Below are positions 1 through 7,301 of a DNA stretch of 24,324 nt, in pieces. Below the pieces are notes generated by a model. That model did no database searches. It was not told where the DNA came from and saw only the letters and a program-made list of their open reading frames with translations. Every line of letters starts with the position of its first letter. Positions within the stretch are counted from its first letter, which is position 1. The DNA is taken from positions 1-24,324 of the forward strand of contig CALGNW010000097.1 of NCBI GenBank assembly GCA_937958345.1, read 5' to 3'. Both the position numbers and the translations under genes were made by a program. Source of the stretch: an uncultured Neomegalonema sp. (lineage in GTDB: Bacteria; Pseudomonadota; Alphaproteobacteria; Rhodobacterales; Rhodobacteraceae).

Positions 1-89
1 CGGATCAGCCAATCGATCACTTGATGGTATTCCTCGGGCGGCTCGTCTTCGGCGTCCGAAACAACAATCGTAGCCCGCGCTTTTGCCAT
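1..89 (-). CDS. Partial unidentified protein, N-terminus only
   Basis: An open frame reads leftward from an ATG at 89-87 and runs off the window edge, giving about 29 residues that begin MAKARATIVV and contain an acidic stretch (DAEDEPPEE). An AGAGGG Shine-Dalgarno-like sequence sits a few bases upstream of the ATG on this strand. The gene would be divergent from rpsF. I do not recognise the family; too little is visible to assign a function. A short non-coding frame is possible, but the start and ribosome binding site look credible. Confidence 0.45.
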   Translation of the reverse strand, partial: MAKARATIVVSDAEDEPPEEYHQVIDWLI

Positions 90-135
90 CGTACCCTCTG
101 GATTGATTTCGGGTACTTTACACGGTTTTCGTCGC

Positions 136-164
136 TTGCAATCCCCCGCCGTCCCCGCTAAACA
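136..164 (+). promoter_or_regulatory. Candidate sigma-70-type promoter for rpsF-rpsR-rplI
   Basis: TTGCAA at 136-141 and TAAACA at 159-164 are separated by 17 bases, a sigma-70-like arrangement with an imperfect -10 box. It would start transcription near 171 and give rpsF a leader of about 95 bases that contains the hairpin at 203-234. The assignment rests only on the pattern; no transcript data are available. Confidence 0.3.
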
Positions 165-202
165 CGCGCTTCCTCCCGATACATCAGTAACGGGCCACTC
201 GT

Positions 203-234
203 GCGTGGGATGGGGGGAGCATTCGCCCCCACGC
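203..234 (+). promoter_or_regulatory. Hairpin in the rpsF leader, possible autoregulatory element
   Basis: GCGTGGG (203-209) can pair with CCCACGC (228-234). An alternative pairing is TGGGGG (211-216) with CCCCCA (226-231). The two are mutually exclusive because they share the CCCCCACGC arm. The structure lies about 30 bases before the rpsF start. In many bacteria the S6:S18 complex binds its own rpsF leader, so an autoregulatory role is possible, but I did not match the known motif base by base. Confidence 0.3.
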
Positions 235-264
235 TTTGAAGCCGTTGCAATTAAAGGACTTAAT

Positions 265-741
265 ATGCCTCTATACGAGCATATCATGATCGCACGTCAG
301 GATATTTCCGGTGCACAGGCCGAAGGCCTGATCGAAGAATTTACCAATATCATTACTGAAAACGGCGGGTCGGTCGTTTCTCACGAGTATTGGGGCGTGC
401 GCCCGATGGCGTACAAGATCAACAAAAACCGCAAAGGCCACTACGCCATGCTGCGCCTCGACGCACCATCGGCAGCGGTTCAGGAGATGGAGCGCCTGCA
501 GCGTCTGCATGAAGACGTGATGCGCGCCGTCAGTTTCCGCGTTACCGAGCATGAAGAAGGCCCAAGCGCCATTCTCCAGAACAAGTCGGGTCGTGATGAC
601 CGCCGCGGTGGCCGTGGCCGCGATGACCGTGGTCCTCGTGAAGATCGCGGGCCGCGCGAAGATCGCCCTCGCCGCGACGATGCACCGGCGGCTGATGCTG
701 CTCCTGCTGCAGCACCCGCACCAGAAAAAACGGAGGAATAA
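265..741 (+). CDS. rpsF: 30S ribosomal protein S6
   Basis: S6 binds the platform of the 30S subunit together with S18. The protein is 158 residues. Residues 1 to about 110 are the S6 fold, beginning MPLYEHIMIARQD and including the family-typical YWGVRPMAYKI and HYAMLRLDAP segments. The last 45 or so residues are a low-complexity tail of RDDR/GPREDR units followed by Ala/Pro, a tail often seen in alphaproteobacterial S6. The ATG at 265 follows AAAGGA. The frame stays open far upstream, but that extension does not resemble S6 and lacks a ribosome binding site. First gene of rpsF-rpsR-rplI, with rpsR 3 bases downstream. Confidence 0.97.
   Translation: MPLYEHIMIARQDISGAQAEGLIEEFTNIITENGGSVVSHEYWGVRPMAYKINKNRKGHYAMLRLDAPSAAVQEMERLQRLHEDVMRAVSFRVTEHEEGPSAILQNKSGRDDRRGGRGRDDRGPREDRGPREDRPRRDDAPAADAAPAAAPAPEKTEE
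631..666 (+). repeat. Two imperfect 18-base units encoding GPREDR in the S6 tail
   Basis: Bases 631-648 and 649-666 both encode GPREDR and differ at a few positions. They sit within a longer Arg/Asp-rich stretch (about 595-680). This is a local in-frame duplication within the unstructured tail of rpsF, not a mobile repeat. Confidence 0.6.
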
Positions 742-744
742 ACC

Positions 745-981
745 ATGGCTGGACCCGCTAAACGCCCGTTCTTCCGCCGCCGCAAATCCTGCCCGTTCTC
801 GGGCACTAACGCGCCGAAGATCGACTACAAGGACGTCAAACTGCTGCAACGCTTTATCTCTGAGCGCGGCAAGATCGTCCCTTCCCGTATCACCGCAGTA
901 TCGGCAAAGAAGCAGCGTGAACTCGCCCGTGCGATCAAACGCGCCCGCTTCCTCGCTCTGATGCCATACGCGATTAAGTAA
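745..981 (+). CDS. rpsR: 30S ribosomal protein S18
   Basis: S18 pairs with S6 on the 30S platform. The 78-residue protein has the conserved order FFRRRKSCPFSG, then IDYKDVKLLQRFISERGKI, then PSRITAVSAKKQRELARAIKRAR, with normal family length. The ATG at 745 follows a CGGAGG ribosome binding site that overlaps the end of rpsF, implying translational coupling. It lies between rpsF and rplI in the standard operon. Confidence 0.98.
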   Translation: MAGPAKRPFFRRRKSCPFSGTNAPKIDYKDVKLLQRFISERGKIVPSRITAVSAKKQRELARAIKRARFLALMPYAIK

Positions 982-992
982 GGAGAGCCGAC

Positions 993-1631
993 ATGGAAGT
1001 TATCCTGCTAGAACGCGTCGATAAGCTTGGCAACATGGGCGAAGTTGTTTCTGTCAAAGCTGGCTTTGGACGTAACTTTTTGCTCCCTCAGGGCAAAGCC
1101 CTGCGCTCCAACAAGGCAAACCTTGCCAAGTTTGAAGCACAGCGCGCCGCTCTCGAGGCCCGCAATGCGGAACTGCGCGGCGAAGCGCAGACCGAGGCTA
1201 ACAAGATCGACGGACACAAATTTGTCGTCATCCGTCAGGCATCGGAAACCGGCGCACTTTATGGTTCGGTTTCGACCCGCGACGTGGCCGATCAGCTTAA
1301 AGCCGAGGGCTTCACGATCGAGCGCAAGCAGATCCAGCTTGAGCAGCCAATCAAGGAACTCGGCCTGCATGAAATCGTGGTAACACTTCACCCCGAAGTC
1401 ACGACGACCGTTGTTGCTAACGTCGCCCGCTCCGCCGAGGAAGCCGAACTTCAGGCCGACGGCAGATCAATCGCGGATATGCGCGCTGAAGAAGAAGCCG
1501 CCGAATCGGCTGAATTCGACGTTCAATCGCTGTTTGATGAGGACGCCGACATCGGCGAAGACATCCGCAACGCGAAGCGTGACGATGAAGAAGCACCGCA
1601 AACAGGTGAAGAAGAAGACCCGCAAACCTGA
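993..1631 (+). CDS. rplI: 50S ribosomal protein L9
   Basis: L9 binds 23S rRNA near the base of the L1 stalk and helps maintain reading frame. The N-terminal domain is clear: MEVILLERVDKLGNMGEVVSVK, then GFGRNFLLPQGKA. It is followed by the long connecting helix and a C-terminal domain to about residue 150. The protein is 212 residues, roughly 60 longer than the common form; the extra tail is strongly acidic (runs of EEE, DEDAD, DDEE). The ATG at 993 follows AAGGAGAG. It is the last gene of the operon and is followed at once by a terminator hairpin. Confidence 0.97.
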   Translation: MEVILLERVDKLGNMGEVVSVKAGFGRNFLLPQGKALRSNKANLAKFEAQRAALEARNAELRGEAQTEANKIDGHKFVVIRQASETGALYGSVSTRDVADQLKAEGFTIERKQIQLEQPIKELGLHEIVVTLHPEVTTTVVANVARSAEEAELQADGRSIADMRAEEEAAESAEFDVQSLFDEDADIGEDIRNAKRDDEEAPQTGEEEDPQT

Positions 1632-1650
1632 TCGTCCCTTTCCAGAACTA

Positions 1651-1687
1651 AAAAAAGCCGCCGGAGCAATCCGGCGGCTTTTTTTTG
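1651..1687 (+). terminator. Rho-independent terminator after rplI
   Basis: A perfect stem pairs 1651-1664 (six A then GCCGCCGG) with 1671-1684, around a six-base loop AGCAAT. The T run continues to 1686. Because the stem starts with A residues it could also terminate the convergent minus-strand gene that ends at 1722. The pattern is unambiguous. Confidence 0.93.
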
Positions 1688-1721
1688 TTAAATGACAGGG
1701 CGCTCATTAAGCAGGGCCAAT

Positions 1722-2795
1722 TCACCCGCGACGACGTTTCCGCTCGCGTCCGCCACGCGCACCTTCAGGCCCGCCGCCCTCGGCTTTATTCGCTTTGATC
1801 CATTCCGCACCCGACGCATCGTTGTCGAGCAAGAAGTTCGCCGCGCGGATTGATTCCATTTCCTTGCCGGACTGAGGTTTGGTGCTGCCCATACCCATCA
1901 GTTTGACGAAGGTTTCGGGGTCCATATCGTCGGGAATGATGATCCCCGCCTCTGCCAGTGCAGCTTTTTTCTCGTCGATTTTCTTCTGTGATACCGCCAA
2001 CTGCACGGGATTCATAATCGCAGAAGTCATTCCCGCGCCCGCAGCCATTGCGAGAAAGGCATTGTTGACGCCGTGGCGGTTCGGCAATCCGAAGCTGATA
2101 TTCGACGCGCCGCAGGTCGTGTTCACCCCAAGCTCTTCGCGCAAGCGCCGGACCAGCGAGAACACCTGTAATCCTGCCGTGCCCATCGCGCCAATCGGCA
2201 TTACGAGTGGATCAACGACGATATCTTCAGGCTTGATCCCGAAATCAGCCGCGCGCTCAACGATCTTCTTCGCCACAGCAAAACGTACATCCGGGTCTTC
2301 AGAGATACCGGTATCATCGTTGGAAATCGCCACTACAGGCACATTATATTTCTTCACCAGCGGCAAAACAAGTTCGAGCCTGTCCTCCTCGCCGGTAACC
2401 GAATTCAACAACGGACGACCTTCGGCGGCCTCCAACCCGTTCTCAAGCGCACCGGGAACCGAGCTGTCGATACACAGGGGCGCATCCACCAAAGCCTGCA
2501 CCCGCGAAACCAATTCGCGCATCAGCGGAGGCTCGACAAAGTTGTTGTCGGCATAGCGCGGATCTTCGGCCATCTTGTTAGAGAACACAGCGCCGGAATT
2601 AATATCGAGCACGGTCGCACCCGCGGCTACCTGGGCGAGTGCATCGGCTTCCACGGTCGAGAAGTCACCCTGCTCCAGCTCGGCGGCAAGCTTTTTACGA
2701 CCCGTCGGATTGATCCGCTCACCGATCACGCAAAAGGGTTGATCAAACCCGATGACAACAGTCTTCGTCTTCGACTCGATAACGGTACGGGTCAT
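1722..2795 (-). CDS. Methyltetrahydrofolate:cobalamin methyltransferase (pterin-binding, DHPS-like)
   Basis: Predicted to move a methyl group between methyl-tetrahydrofolate and a corrinoid cofactor. The 357-residue protein has the pterin-binding TIM-barrel signature GERINPTGRKKL near residues 25-36, the TVLDINSGA segment near 61-69, and a later VVDPLVMPIG strand, as in corrinoid iron-sulfur and MtvB/MtgA-type methyltransferases. It ends in a basic Arg-rich tail. The ATG at 2795 follows GGAAG; an upstream extension of 12 residues is less likely. It is the last gene of a minus-strand operon with a MetF paralogue and a CvfC-domain protein. No corrinoid protein is in the window, so its partner must be elsewhere. 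It could serve as the folate module of a split MetH or in methylamine/betaine demethylation. Confidence 0.85.
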   Translation of the reverse strand: MTRTVIESKTKTVVIGFDQPFCVIGERINPTGRKKLAAELEQGDFSTVEADALAQVAAGATVLDINSGAVFSNKMAEDPRYADNNFVEPPLMRELVSRVQALVDAPLCIDSSVPGALENGLEAAEGRPLLNSVTGEEDRLELVLPLVKKYNVPVVAISNDDTGISEDPDVRFAVAKKIVERAADFGIKPEDIVVDPLVMPIGAMGTAGLQVFSLVRRLREELGVNTTCGASNISFGLPNRHGVNNAFLAMAAGAGMTSAIMNPVQLAVSQKKIDEKKAALAEAGIIIPDDMDPETFVKLMGMGSTKPQSGKEMESIRAANFLLDNDASGAEWIKANKAEGGGPEGARGGRERKRRRG

Positions 2796-2880
2796 GCGAT
2801 ACTTCCAATCTTTATAACAGTAGCTGCCCAATCCTCAGCCAAGCCGATCTTGTCTGAGCGGCAATCGAACGGGGAGAGGC

Positions 2881-3813
2881 TTAAACTTCGCGCGCTTCGT
2901 TAATCCATTCGGCTGATTTGCCGATACCGCCGAGCGGAAAGAAATGGACATGCGAAATATTAAAGTCGGGATTCGCTGCCTTATGCAAAGCCAGGTCGGT
3001 CACGAACTCATCCGGTTTGAAGGGGAGCAGCAACTTCGTTGCGTCTTTCGCGCGCTTTTGCAGCACACGCAGCGAAGGCCCGACACCGCAAGCAATCGCG
3101 AATTTGATCATTGTTTGCAGCTTCGCAGGACCGGCGACACCAATATGGATTGGTATATCGATACCCTCGGCACGGAGCCTATCGGCCCATTCGATCACAG
3201 GTCCGGCCTCGAAACAAAACTGTGTCGCCAGAGCCATCTGCGCGTCGGTTCGTTCTGAAAACGCCTGCTTCCAGCGCAAAGCGTCCATGACGTTTGCATC
3301 TGAACCGTCGGGATCAATGTCCTTGTTACCTTCCGGATGACCCGCAACATGCAGTCGTTTAAAGCCCTTCTTATCAAATAGCCCTGTTTCGATCAGGTCC
3401 ATCGAAGACGACAGGGCGCCATGAGGTTTATCGACACCGCCAGCCAAAAGCAGAGCCTGATCGACACCTGCCTCGCCCTGATAGCGGTCTATCCAGTCCT
3501 CCAGCACTGTGGCATCCGAAATGATGCGTGCGGGAAAATGTGGCATCACTTCAAACCCGTCATCGGCAAGCCTTTTTGCCGTCGCGACCATCTCATCAAT
3601 CGGCGTACCCTCGATGTGCGCGATGTAGACCCGCGTACCCGGAGCAAGAATCGCCTTAAAGTCTTCGACCTTTGCTGCCGTCCTCGGCATGACTTCGATC
3701 GAGCAGTCTTTGAGGAATGCGCGAACAGCCATCCGATCAGAGGCAGGCGCTCTAACCGGCGTTTTGGTCTTACCAAACAGAGATGCAAGTACACCCATCA
3801 GTCTATCCTTCAT
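2881..3813 (-). CDS. Short methylenetetrahydrofolate reductase-like protein (MetF paralogue)
   Basis: A 310-residue MetF-family protein, distinct from the conventional metF at 4309-5241. It keeps a Glu in the first strand (SIEVMPRT, equivalent to the catalytic Glu in the FEFFPP motif of MetF), a GHPEGN turn matching the YPE motif, and an ATQFCFEA segment matching TQFFF. The N-terminus carries about 35 extra residues, partly hydrophobic. Its ATG at 3813 overlaps the stop of the upstream gene (ATGA), so the start is well supported and the two are translationally coupled. The reaction could be reduction of methylene-THF or the reverse oxidation of methyl-THF; the sequence does not decide the direction or electron carrier. 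Confidence 0.8.
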   Translation of the reverse strand: MKDRLMGVLASLFGKTKTPVRAPASDRMAVRAFLKDCSIEVMPRTAAKVEDFKAILAPGTRVYIAHIEGTPIDEMVATAKRLADDGFEVMPHFPARIISDATVLEDWIDRYQGEAGVDQALLLAGGVDKPHGALSSSMDLIETGLFDKKGFKRLHVAGHPEGNKDIDPDGSDANVMDALRWKQAFSERTDAQMALATQFCFEAGPVIEWADRLRAEGIDIPIHIGVAGPAKLQTMIKFAIACGVGPSLRVLQKRAKDATKLLLPFKPDEFVTDLALHKAANPDFNISHVHFFPLGGIGKSAEWINEAREV

Positions 3814-4115
3814 TTTTCAGCATGACCGCCAGCTTCGATCAGCGCACGTAAAGCATCTTTGTCAAAGACCTCTTCAAGCTTCGCGGCCTCGGCATCCGCG
3901 ATGGCCTCTAGATCACTTCCTTCAACTTCCACCGGATCAGCGCGGCGCCAGTCTTCAAGATAAGCGTCCGAACTGGCCGCCCCCGATTTCATCGCTGCTC
4001 GGTCAATAGCCTGCTCGAACCGCTCTGAAAGCTGACGCTTCGCGTTCTTACGTCCGGCCTTAACGATGACCTGAGCGGGCATGTCCCGCCAATAAACAAC
4101 CGTGACCAAAGCCAT
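3810..4115 (-). CDS. Small CvfC-type 'virulence factor' domain protein
   Basis: A 101-residue protein beginning MALVTVVYWRDMPAQVIVKAG, resembling the short domain annotated as 'virulence factor' (the domain found in staphylococcal CvfC). The first half is beta-rich with basic residues; the second half is predicted helical and acidic. The molecular function is not established. The ATG at 4115 has a good AGGAGAG ribosome binding site, and the stop overlaps the next start. Being the first gene of an operon with a MetF paralogue and a methyltransferase suggests a role in one-carbon metabolism, perhaps as an accessory subunit; that is inference. Confidence 0.75.
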   Translation of the reverse strand: MALVTVVYWRDMPAQVIVKAGRKNAKRQLSERFEQAIDRAAMKSGAASSDAYLEDWRRADPVEVEGSDLEAIADAEAAKLEEVFDKDALRALIEAGGHAEK

Positions 4116-4308
4116 AGAGTCACTCTCCTTATTTCTTTCCGCAGCGTTACTTCGACGGCAACGACGCCGCGCGCCATGCGCGACTTCGCAGACAGCAATT
4201 CCGACACCGCAGAAACGCGTTTCATATTTCCCTTAGGTGAACAATATACACTATTGCTATATAAAGAAATCTCTATATCGTAATCATATCCAAAATCAGA
4301 GAAGACAG
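4116..4308. promoter_or_regulatory. Divergent intergenic region between the one-carbon operon and metF
   Basis: This 193-base gap must hold promoters for both directions. Bases 4225-4300 are clearly AT-rich compared with the genes around them. TTGCTA (4254-4259) and TATCGT (4276-4281), 16 apart, are a weak promoter candidate for metF. CAATA (4242-4246) and TATTG (4252-4256) form a small symmetric site that could bind a shared regulator. I looked for a recognisable SAM-type riboswitch and saw none. Confidence 0.4.
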
Positions 4309-5241
4309 ATGTCAAGCAACTCAAACGTACCAGCTCTCGAATTGTCGTTCGAAGTCTTTCCCGCTACATCGGAAGTTTCGCAGGCGGGACTGGCGAAGGC
4401 CGTCTCAACGCTCTCGCGTCTCTCTCCGCGGTTTATCTCGGTCACTCACGGCGCAGATGGCAGCAATCAGAACCGCACTCTGGAAACGATTGATTCTTTG
4501 CGGATCGCCAATCCGGACCTCGGTTTGGCAGGCCACCTCACATCGCGCGCCGGTTCAAAGGGCGAGACTCTGGCGGCAGCGGAAGATTACGAAGCGGCCG
4601 GCGCGCGCTGGGTAGTGGCGTTGCGCGGCGATGCAGCAGAAGGGGCCGGAGCAGAATATCAGCCGCACCCACACGGGTTTCAATCGGCTCCCGAGCTTGT
4701 CGCTGGCATTAGAGAGCGCACGGGCCTGCGCATCGCTGTTGCCGGTTACCCCGAGGCGCATCCTGACTCGCGCGGTAAAACAAGTGATATGGAGCATCTG
4801 AAGCGCAAAGTTGACGCCGGCGCGGACGCTATAATCACGCAGTTTTTCTTCAATAATGACGACTTTTACCGCTTCGTCGATACATGCCGCGCCTCGGGTA
4901 TCGACACGCCGATCATTCCCGGAATCATGCCCATCGGCAAGTTCAGCAGCATTGCGCGGTTTGCACAACGCTGTGGGGCGAGCATACCTGACCGTTTGGC
5001 TGATCGTTTCGAAAAGGCGGAACAGCGTGGGGCGGCGTATGAACTGGCATTGGCAGTGTGTGCCGGACAATGTGACGGCTTACGCGAACAAGGGGTACGG
5101 GCGTTTCATTTTTACACGCTGAACCGCTCGGATCTGACCATGGGTGTTTGTCAGGCTCTCGGCATTGACCCGAAGCACCCGATTGATGGCGAACATGTTA
5201 ACATTCATGGCAGCAAGAATAAGGTGACTGTCTCCGCATGA
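4309..5241 (+). CDS. metF: Methylenetetrahydrofolate reductase
   Basis: Reduces 5,10-methylene-THF to 5-methyl-THF using FAD and NAD(P)H, supplying methionine synthase. The protein has 310 residues, close to the usual bacterial length. Visible motifs are LSFEVFP with catalytic Glu15, ALRGD (Asp108), the AGYPEAHP loop near 145-152, and TQFFFNNDDF (Gln178), matching the catalytic and folate/FAD-binding residues of E. coli MetF. The ATG at 4309 is preferred; an in-frame ATG 24 codons upstream adds a Lys/Asn/Tyr-rich segment from the AT-rich promoter region. It is divergent from the one-carbon operon, suggesting shared control. Confidence 0.93.
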   Translation: MSSNSNVPALELSFEVFPATSEVSQAGLAKAVSTLSRLSPRFISVTHGADGSNQNRTLETIDSLRIANPDLGLAGHLTSRAGSKGETLAAAEDYEAAGARWVVALRGDAAEGAGAEYQPHPHGFQSAPELVAGIRERTGLRIAVAGYPEAHPDSRGKTSDMEHLKRKVDAGADAIITQFFFNNDDFYRFVDTCRASGIDTPIIPGIMPIGKFSSIARFAQRCGASIPDRLADRFEKAEQRGAAYELALAVCAGQCDGLREQGVRAFHFYTLNRSDLTMGVCQALGIDPKHPIDGEHVNIHGSKNKVTVSA

Positions 5242-5308
5242 GGCTTCACGCCGTCCAATCGCCCTGTTAGTGTCGCGGGCAGGCAGGCGATCCGAGAGGC
5301 ATAGAACT

Positions 5309-6490
5309 TTGACGGCACCGCGCGACATTCCGTCCGTTCAGGCATCTCTGCGCGAGCCAAAACCCGGGAAACAGGGCGGTGGACCCGAGCGAGGTGTGCG
5401 TAAATCGCAGGCCTCTCACAGAGGCGACCGAAACCATGTTTACGCAGCTTTGGACCTCGGGACAAATAATTGCCGGCTGATGATCGCACGGCCCGATGGC
5501 GAGAGCTTTAAGGTTGTCGACGCATTTTCGCGTGTCGTTCGCTTGGGAGAGGGGGTCGAGGAAACCAACACCCTCTCGCCCGCCGCCATGGACCGTGCAG
5601 TCGCCGCCTTGAAAATCTGCGCGGACAAAATGGCCAAACGCCGTGTCACGCGGGCACGGGCGATTGCCACCGAAGCCTGCCGAAGAGCGGTCAATGGTGC
5701 AGAATTTGTCGAGCGGGTAAGCCGTGAAACCGGACTGCATCTCGACGTAATCGGAGCGGGAGACGAGGCACGTTTAGCGGTCGCGGGTTGTGCCCCGCTT
5801 TTTGATACATCACGCGATTGTCTTTTGGTGTTCGACATCGGCGGCGGCAGCACCGAAATCGTCTGGATTGATCTCGCGCATACTCCGAAAGAACGCAGGC
5901 GTGACATCTTACTCGGGGCTGCCCCTAAAAGTGTCGATAAAGCAAAGATTGATGAGGAAGTTCGTATTTTAGCGGAGAGCGCGCGCTGGACGTCTTTGCC
6001 TGTAGGCGTTGTTACGCTTGCTGAGAAATTTAAGAGCATCAACAACGAACGCGACCGCTTTGACGCGATGCGCGGTTTCACCAACACGTTGATTGCGCCC
6101 TTTGCAGCCGATGGTGCTGGTGCGACCCCTGACCGACTGAAACGGATGCAACTGCTCGGTACTTCGGGAACAATTACAACGCTTGCGGGCGTCCATTTGG
6201 ATTTGCCGCGATATAACCGGGTTAAAGTTGACGGCCTTTGGATGGCGCGAACCGATTTGACCAACGTGATAGAACGACTCATCGGAATGGATCACGCAGA
6301 ACGCGCCATTATCCCCTGCATCGGCGACGACCGCGCAGAACTGGTGATTTCCGGCTCATCCATCCTCAGCGCGATCATTGACCACTGGCCGACCGAGCAA
6401 CTGCGCGTTGCCGACCGTGGGCTGCGTGAAGGTCTGCTGTACGGTTTGATGAATCGCGACGGCGCCGTTCAGAACAAGCAAAGAAAATGA
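5309..6490 (+). CDS. Ppx/GppA family exopolyphosphatase/guanosine pentaphosphatase
   Basis: Hydrolyses polyphosphate and/or pppGpp. Two ASKHA phosphate-binding motifs are present: ALDLGTNNCRLMIA near residue 50 and LVFDIGGGSTEIVWID near 175. A third glycine-rich motif (LLGTSGTITTLAG) lies near 290. The protein is about 393 residues; only the catalytic fold is present, with no long C-terminal HD extension as in E. coli Ppx. The start is uncertain. A TTG at 5309 has GAGAGG nine bases upstream and is favoured; a GTG at 5270 lacks a good ribosome binding site. The first 45 or so residues are low-complexity and polar. The stop overlaps the rlmE start (ATGA). Confidence 0.88.
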   Translation: MTAPRDIPSVQASLREPKPGKQGGGPERGVRKSQASHRGDRNHVYAALDLGTNNCRLMIARPDGESFKVVDAFSRVVRLGEGVEETNTLSPAAMDRAVAALKICADKMAKRRVTRARAIATEACRRAVNGAEFVERVSRETGLHLDVIGAGDEARLAVAGCAPLFDTSRDCLLVFDIGGGSTEIVWIDLAHTPKERRRDILLGAAPKSVDKAKIDEEVRILAESARWTSLPVGVVTLAEKFKSINNERDRFDAMRGFTNTLIAPFAADGAGATPDRLKRMQLLGTSGTITTLAGVHLDLPRYNRVKVDGLWMARTDLTNVIERLIGMDHAERAIIPCIGDDRAELVISGSSILSAIIDHWPTEQLRVADRGLREGLLYGLMNRDGAVQNKQRK

Positions 6491-7203
6491 CAGAGAAAAA
6501 AGGCGACTCTGGTCGCGGACAAAGACATCTGCGGACGCGTGTTAAAACGGCGCGTGGCCGCAAATTGTCGTCGACCCTATGGCTCGACCGCCAGCTCAAT
6601 GATCCCTACGTCAAGCGTGCGGTCGCAGATAACCTGCGTGCAAGAGCTGCCTACAAGCTGATTGAAATAGATGACAAATTCAATCTTCTAAAGCCGGGTA
6701 TGCGCGTGGTTGATCTCGGCTCGGCGCCGGGAGGGTGGTCAATCGTCGCCGTTGACCGGGTGAACGCCACCGGTGCCAAAAAAGGCAAGGCTCAAGGATT
6801 TGTGCTCGGAATTGACCTTCAGGAAGTCGCCGCAATCGACGGCGCGCCGCAGATCCAGCTCGATTTCATGGATGAGGGCGCAGACGATATTGTCAAAGAG
6901 GCGCTCGCCGGAAACGCCGACATCGTCCTGTCTGATATGGCCGCCAAAGCGACAGGGCACAAAGCGACCGATCACTTGCGCATCGTCGCCCTCTGCGAAG
7001 CAGCCGCGCTTTTTGCAACTGAAACCCTAAGCGAAGGGGGCGCTTTCGTCGCCAAAGTCCTGCAGGGCGGTGCGGACGGCGAATTGGTGACGAACCTGAA
7101 ACGAAATTTCAAAACCGTCCGGCACTTTAAACCACCTGCGAGCCGTTCAGATAGTTCGGAAATGTATTTGGTTGCGACAGGATTTCGCGGCAACCCAACC
7201 TAG
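6487..7203 (+). CDS. rlmE: 23S rRNA (uridine-2'-O) methyltransferase RlmE (FtsJ/RrmJ)
   Basis: Methylates the 2'-O of U2552 in the 23S rRNA A-loop with S-adenosylmethionine. The 238-residue protein shows the SAM motif VVDLGSAPGGWS (75-85) and the K-D-K-E catalytic tetrad: Lys57 (RAAYKL), Asp150 (LSDMA), Lys190 (FVAKVLQG) and Glu225 (SSEMYLVATGF). A basic N-terminal tail of about 25 residues precedes the fold. The ATG at 6487 overlaps the stop of the Ppx/GppA gene, so the two are probably co-translated. This Ppx-RlmE pairing is common in alphaproteobacteria. Confidence 0.95.
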   Translation: MTEKKGDSGRGQRHLRTRVKTARGRKLSSTLWLDRQLNDPYVKRAVADNLRARAAYKLIEIDDKFNLLKPGMRVVDLGSAPGGWSIVAVDRVNATGAKKGKAQGFVLGIDLQEVAAIDGAPQIQLDFMDEGADDIVKEALAGNADIVLSDMAAKATGHKATDHLRIVALCEAAALFATETLSEGGAFVAKVLQGGADGELVTNLKRNFKTVRHFKPPASRSDSSEMYLVATGFRGNPT

Positions 7204-7243
7204 GCGGGACTTTTTACCGCGCACTGACATCCGCGTGGGGTGC

Positions 7244-7272
7244 TTGCGCGGGCGGGGAATAAAGCCTAAATA
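7244..7272 (+). promoter_or_regulatory. Candidate promoter for the ABC ATPase gene
   Basis: TTGCGC (7244-7249) and TAAATA (7267-7272) are exactly 17 bases apart, with the start codon 30 bases after the -10 box. The short run of A/T stands out in an otherwise GC-rich gap between rlmE and the ATPase gene. Pattern-based only. Confidence 0.4.
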
Positions 7273-7301
7273 TATCCCGACAGAAACGCTGGGAAATTAG
7301 A

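Noticed and set aside
91..116. GTACCC-N14-GGGTAC inverted repeat near the left edge
   Set aside because: Arms are only 6 bases with a long spacer and it straddles the leader of a barely visible gene; too weak to call an operator.
103..264. 54-residue N-terminal extension of RpsF
   Set aside because: The extension is unlike S6, passes through the leader hairpin and promoter candidate, and the ATG at 265 has a proper ribosome binding site.
1879..2556. A 225-residue plus-strand open frame
   Set aside because: Antisense to the pterin methyltransferase; Ser/Thr/Pro-rich, no family resemblance.
4116..4308. Possible SAM- or cobalamin-type riboswitch before metF or the methyltransferase operon
   Set aside because: No recognisable conserved core or B12-box-like sequence was found; only short dyads and AT-rich DNA.
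5440..6282. A 280-residue minus-strand open frame
   Set aside because: Antisense to the Ppx/GppA gene; Ser/Arg-rich composition typical of a shadow frame in GC-rich DNA.
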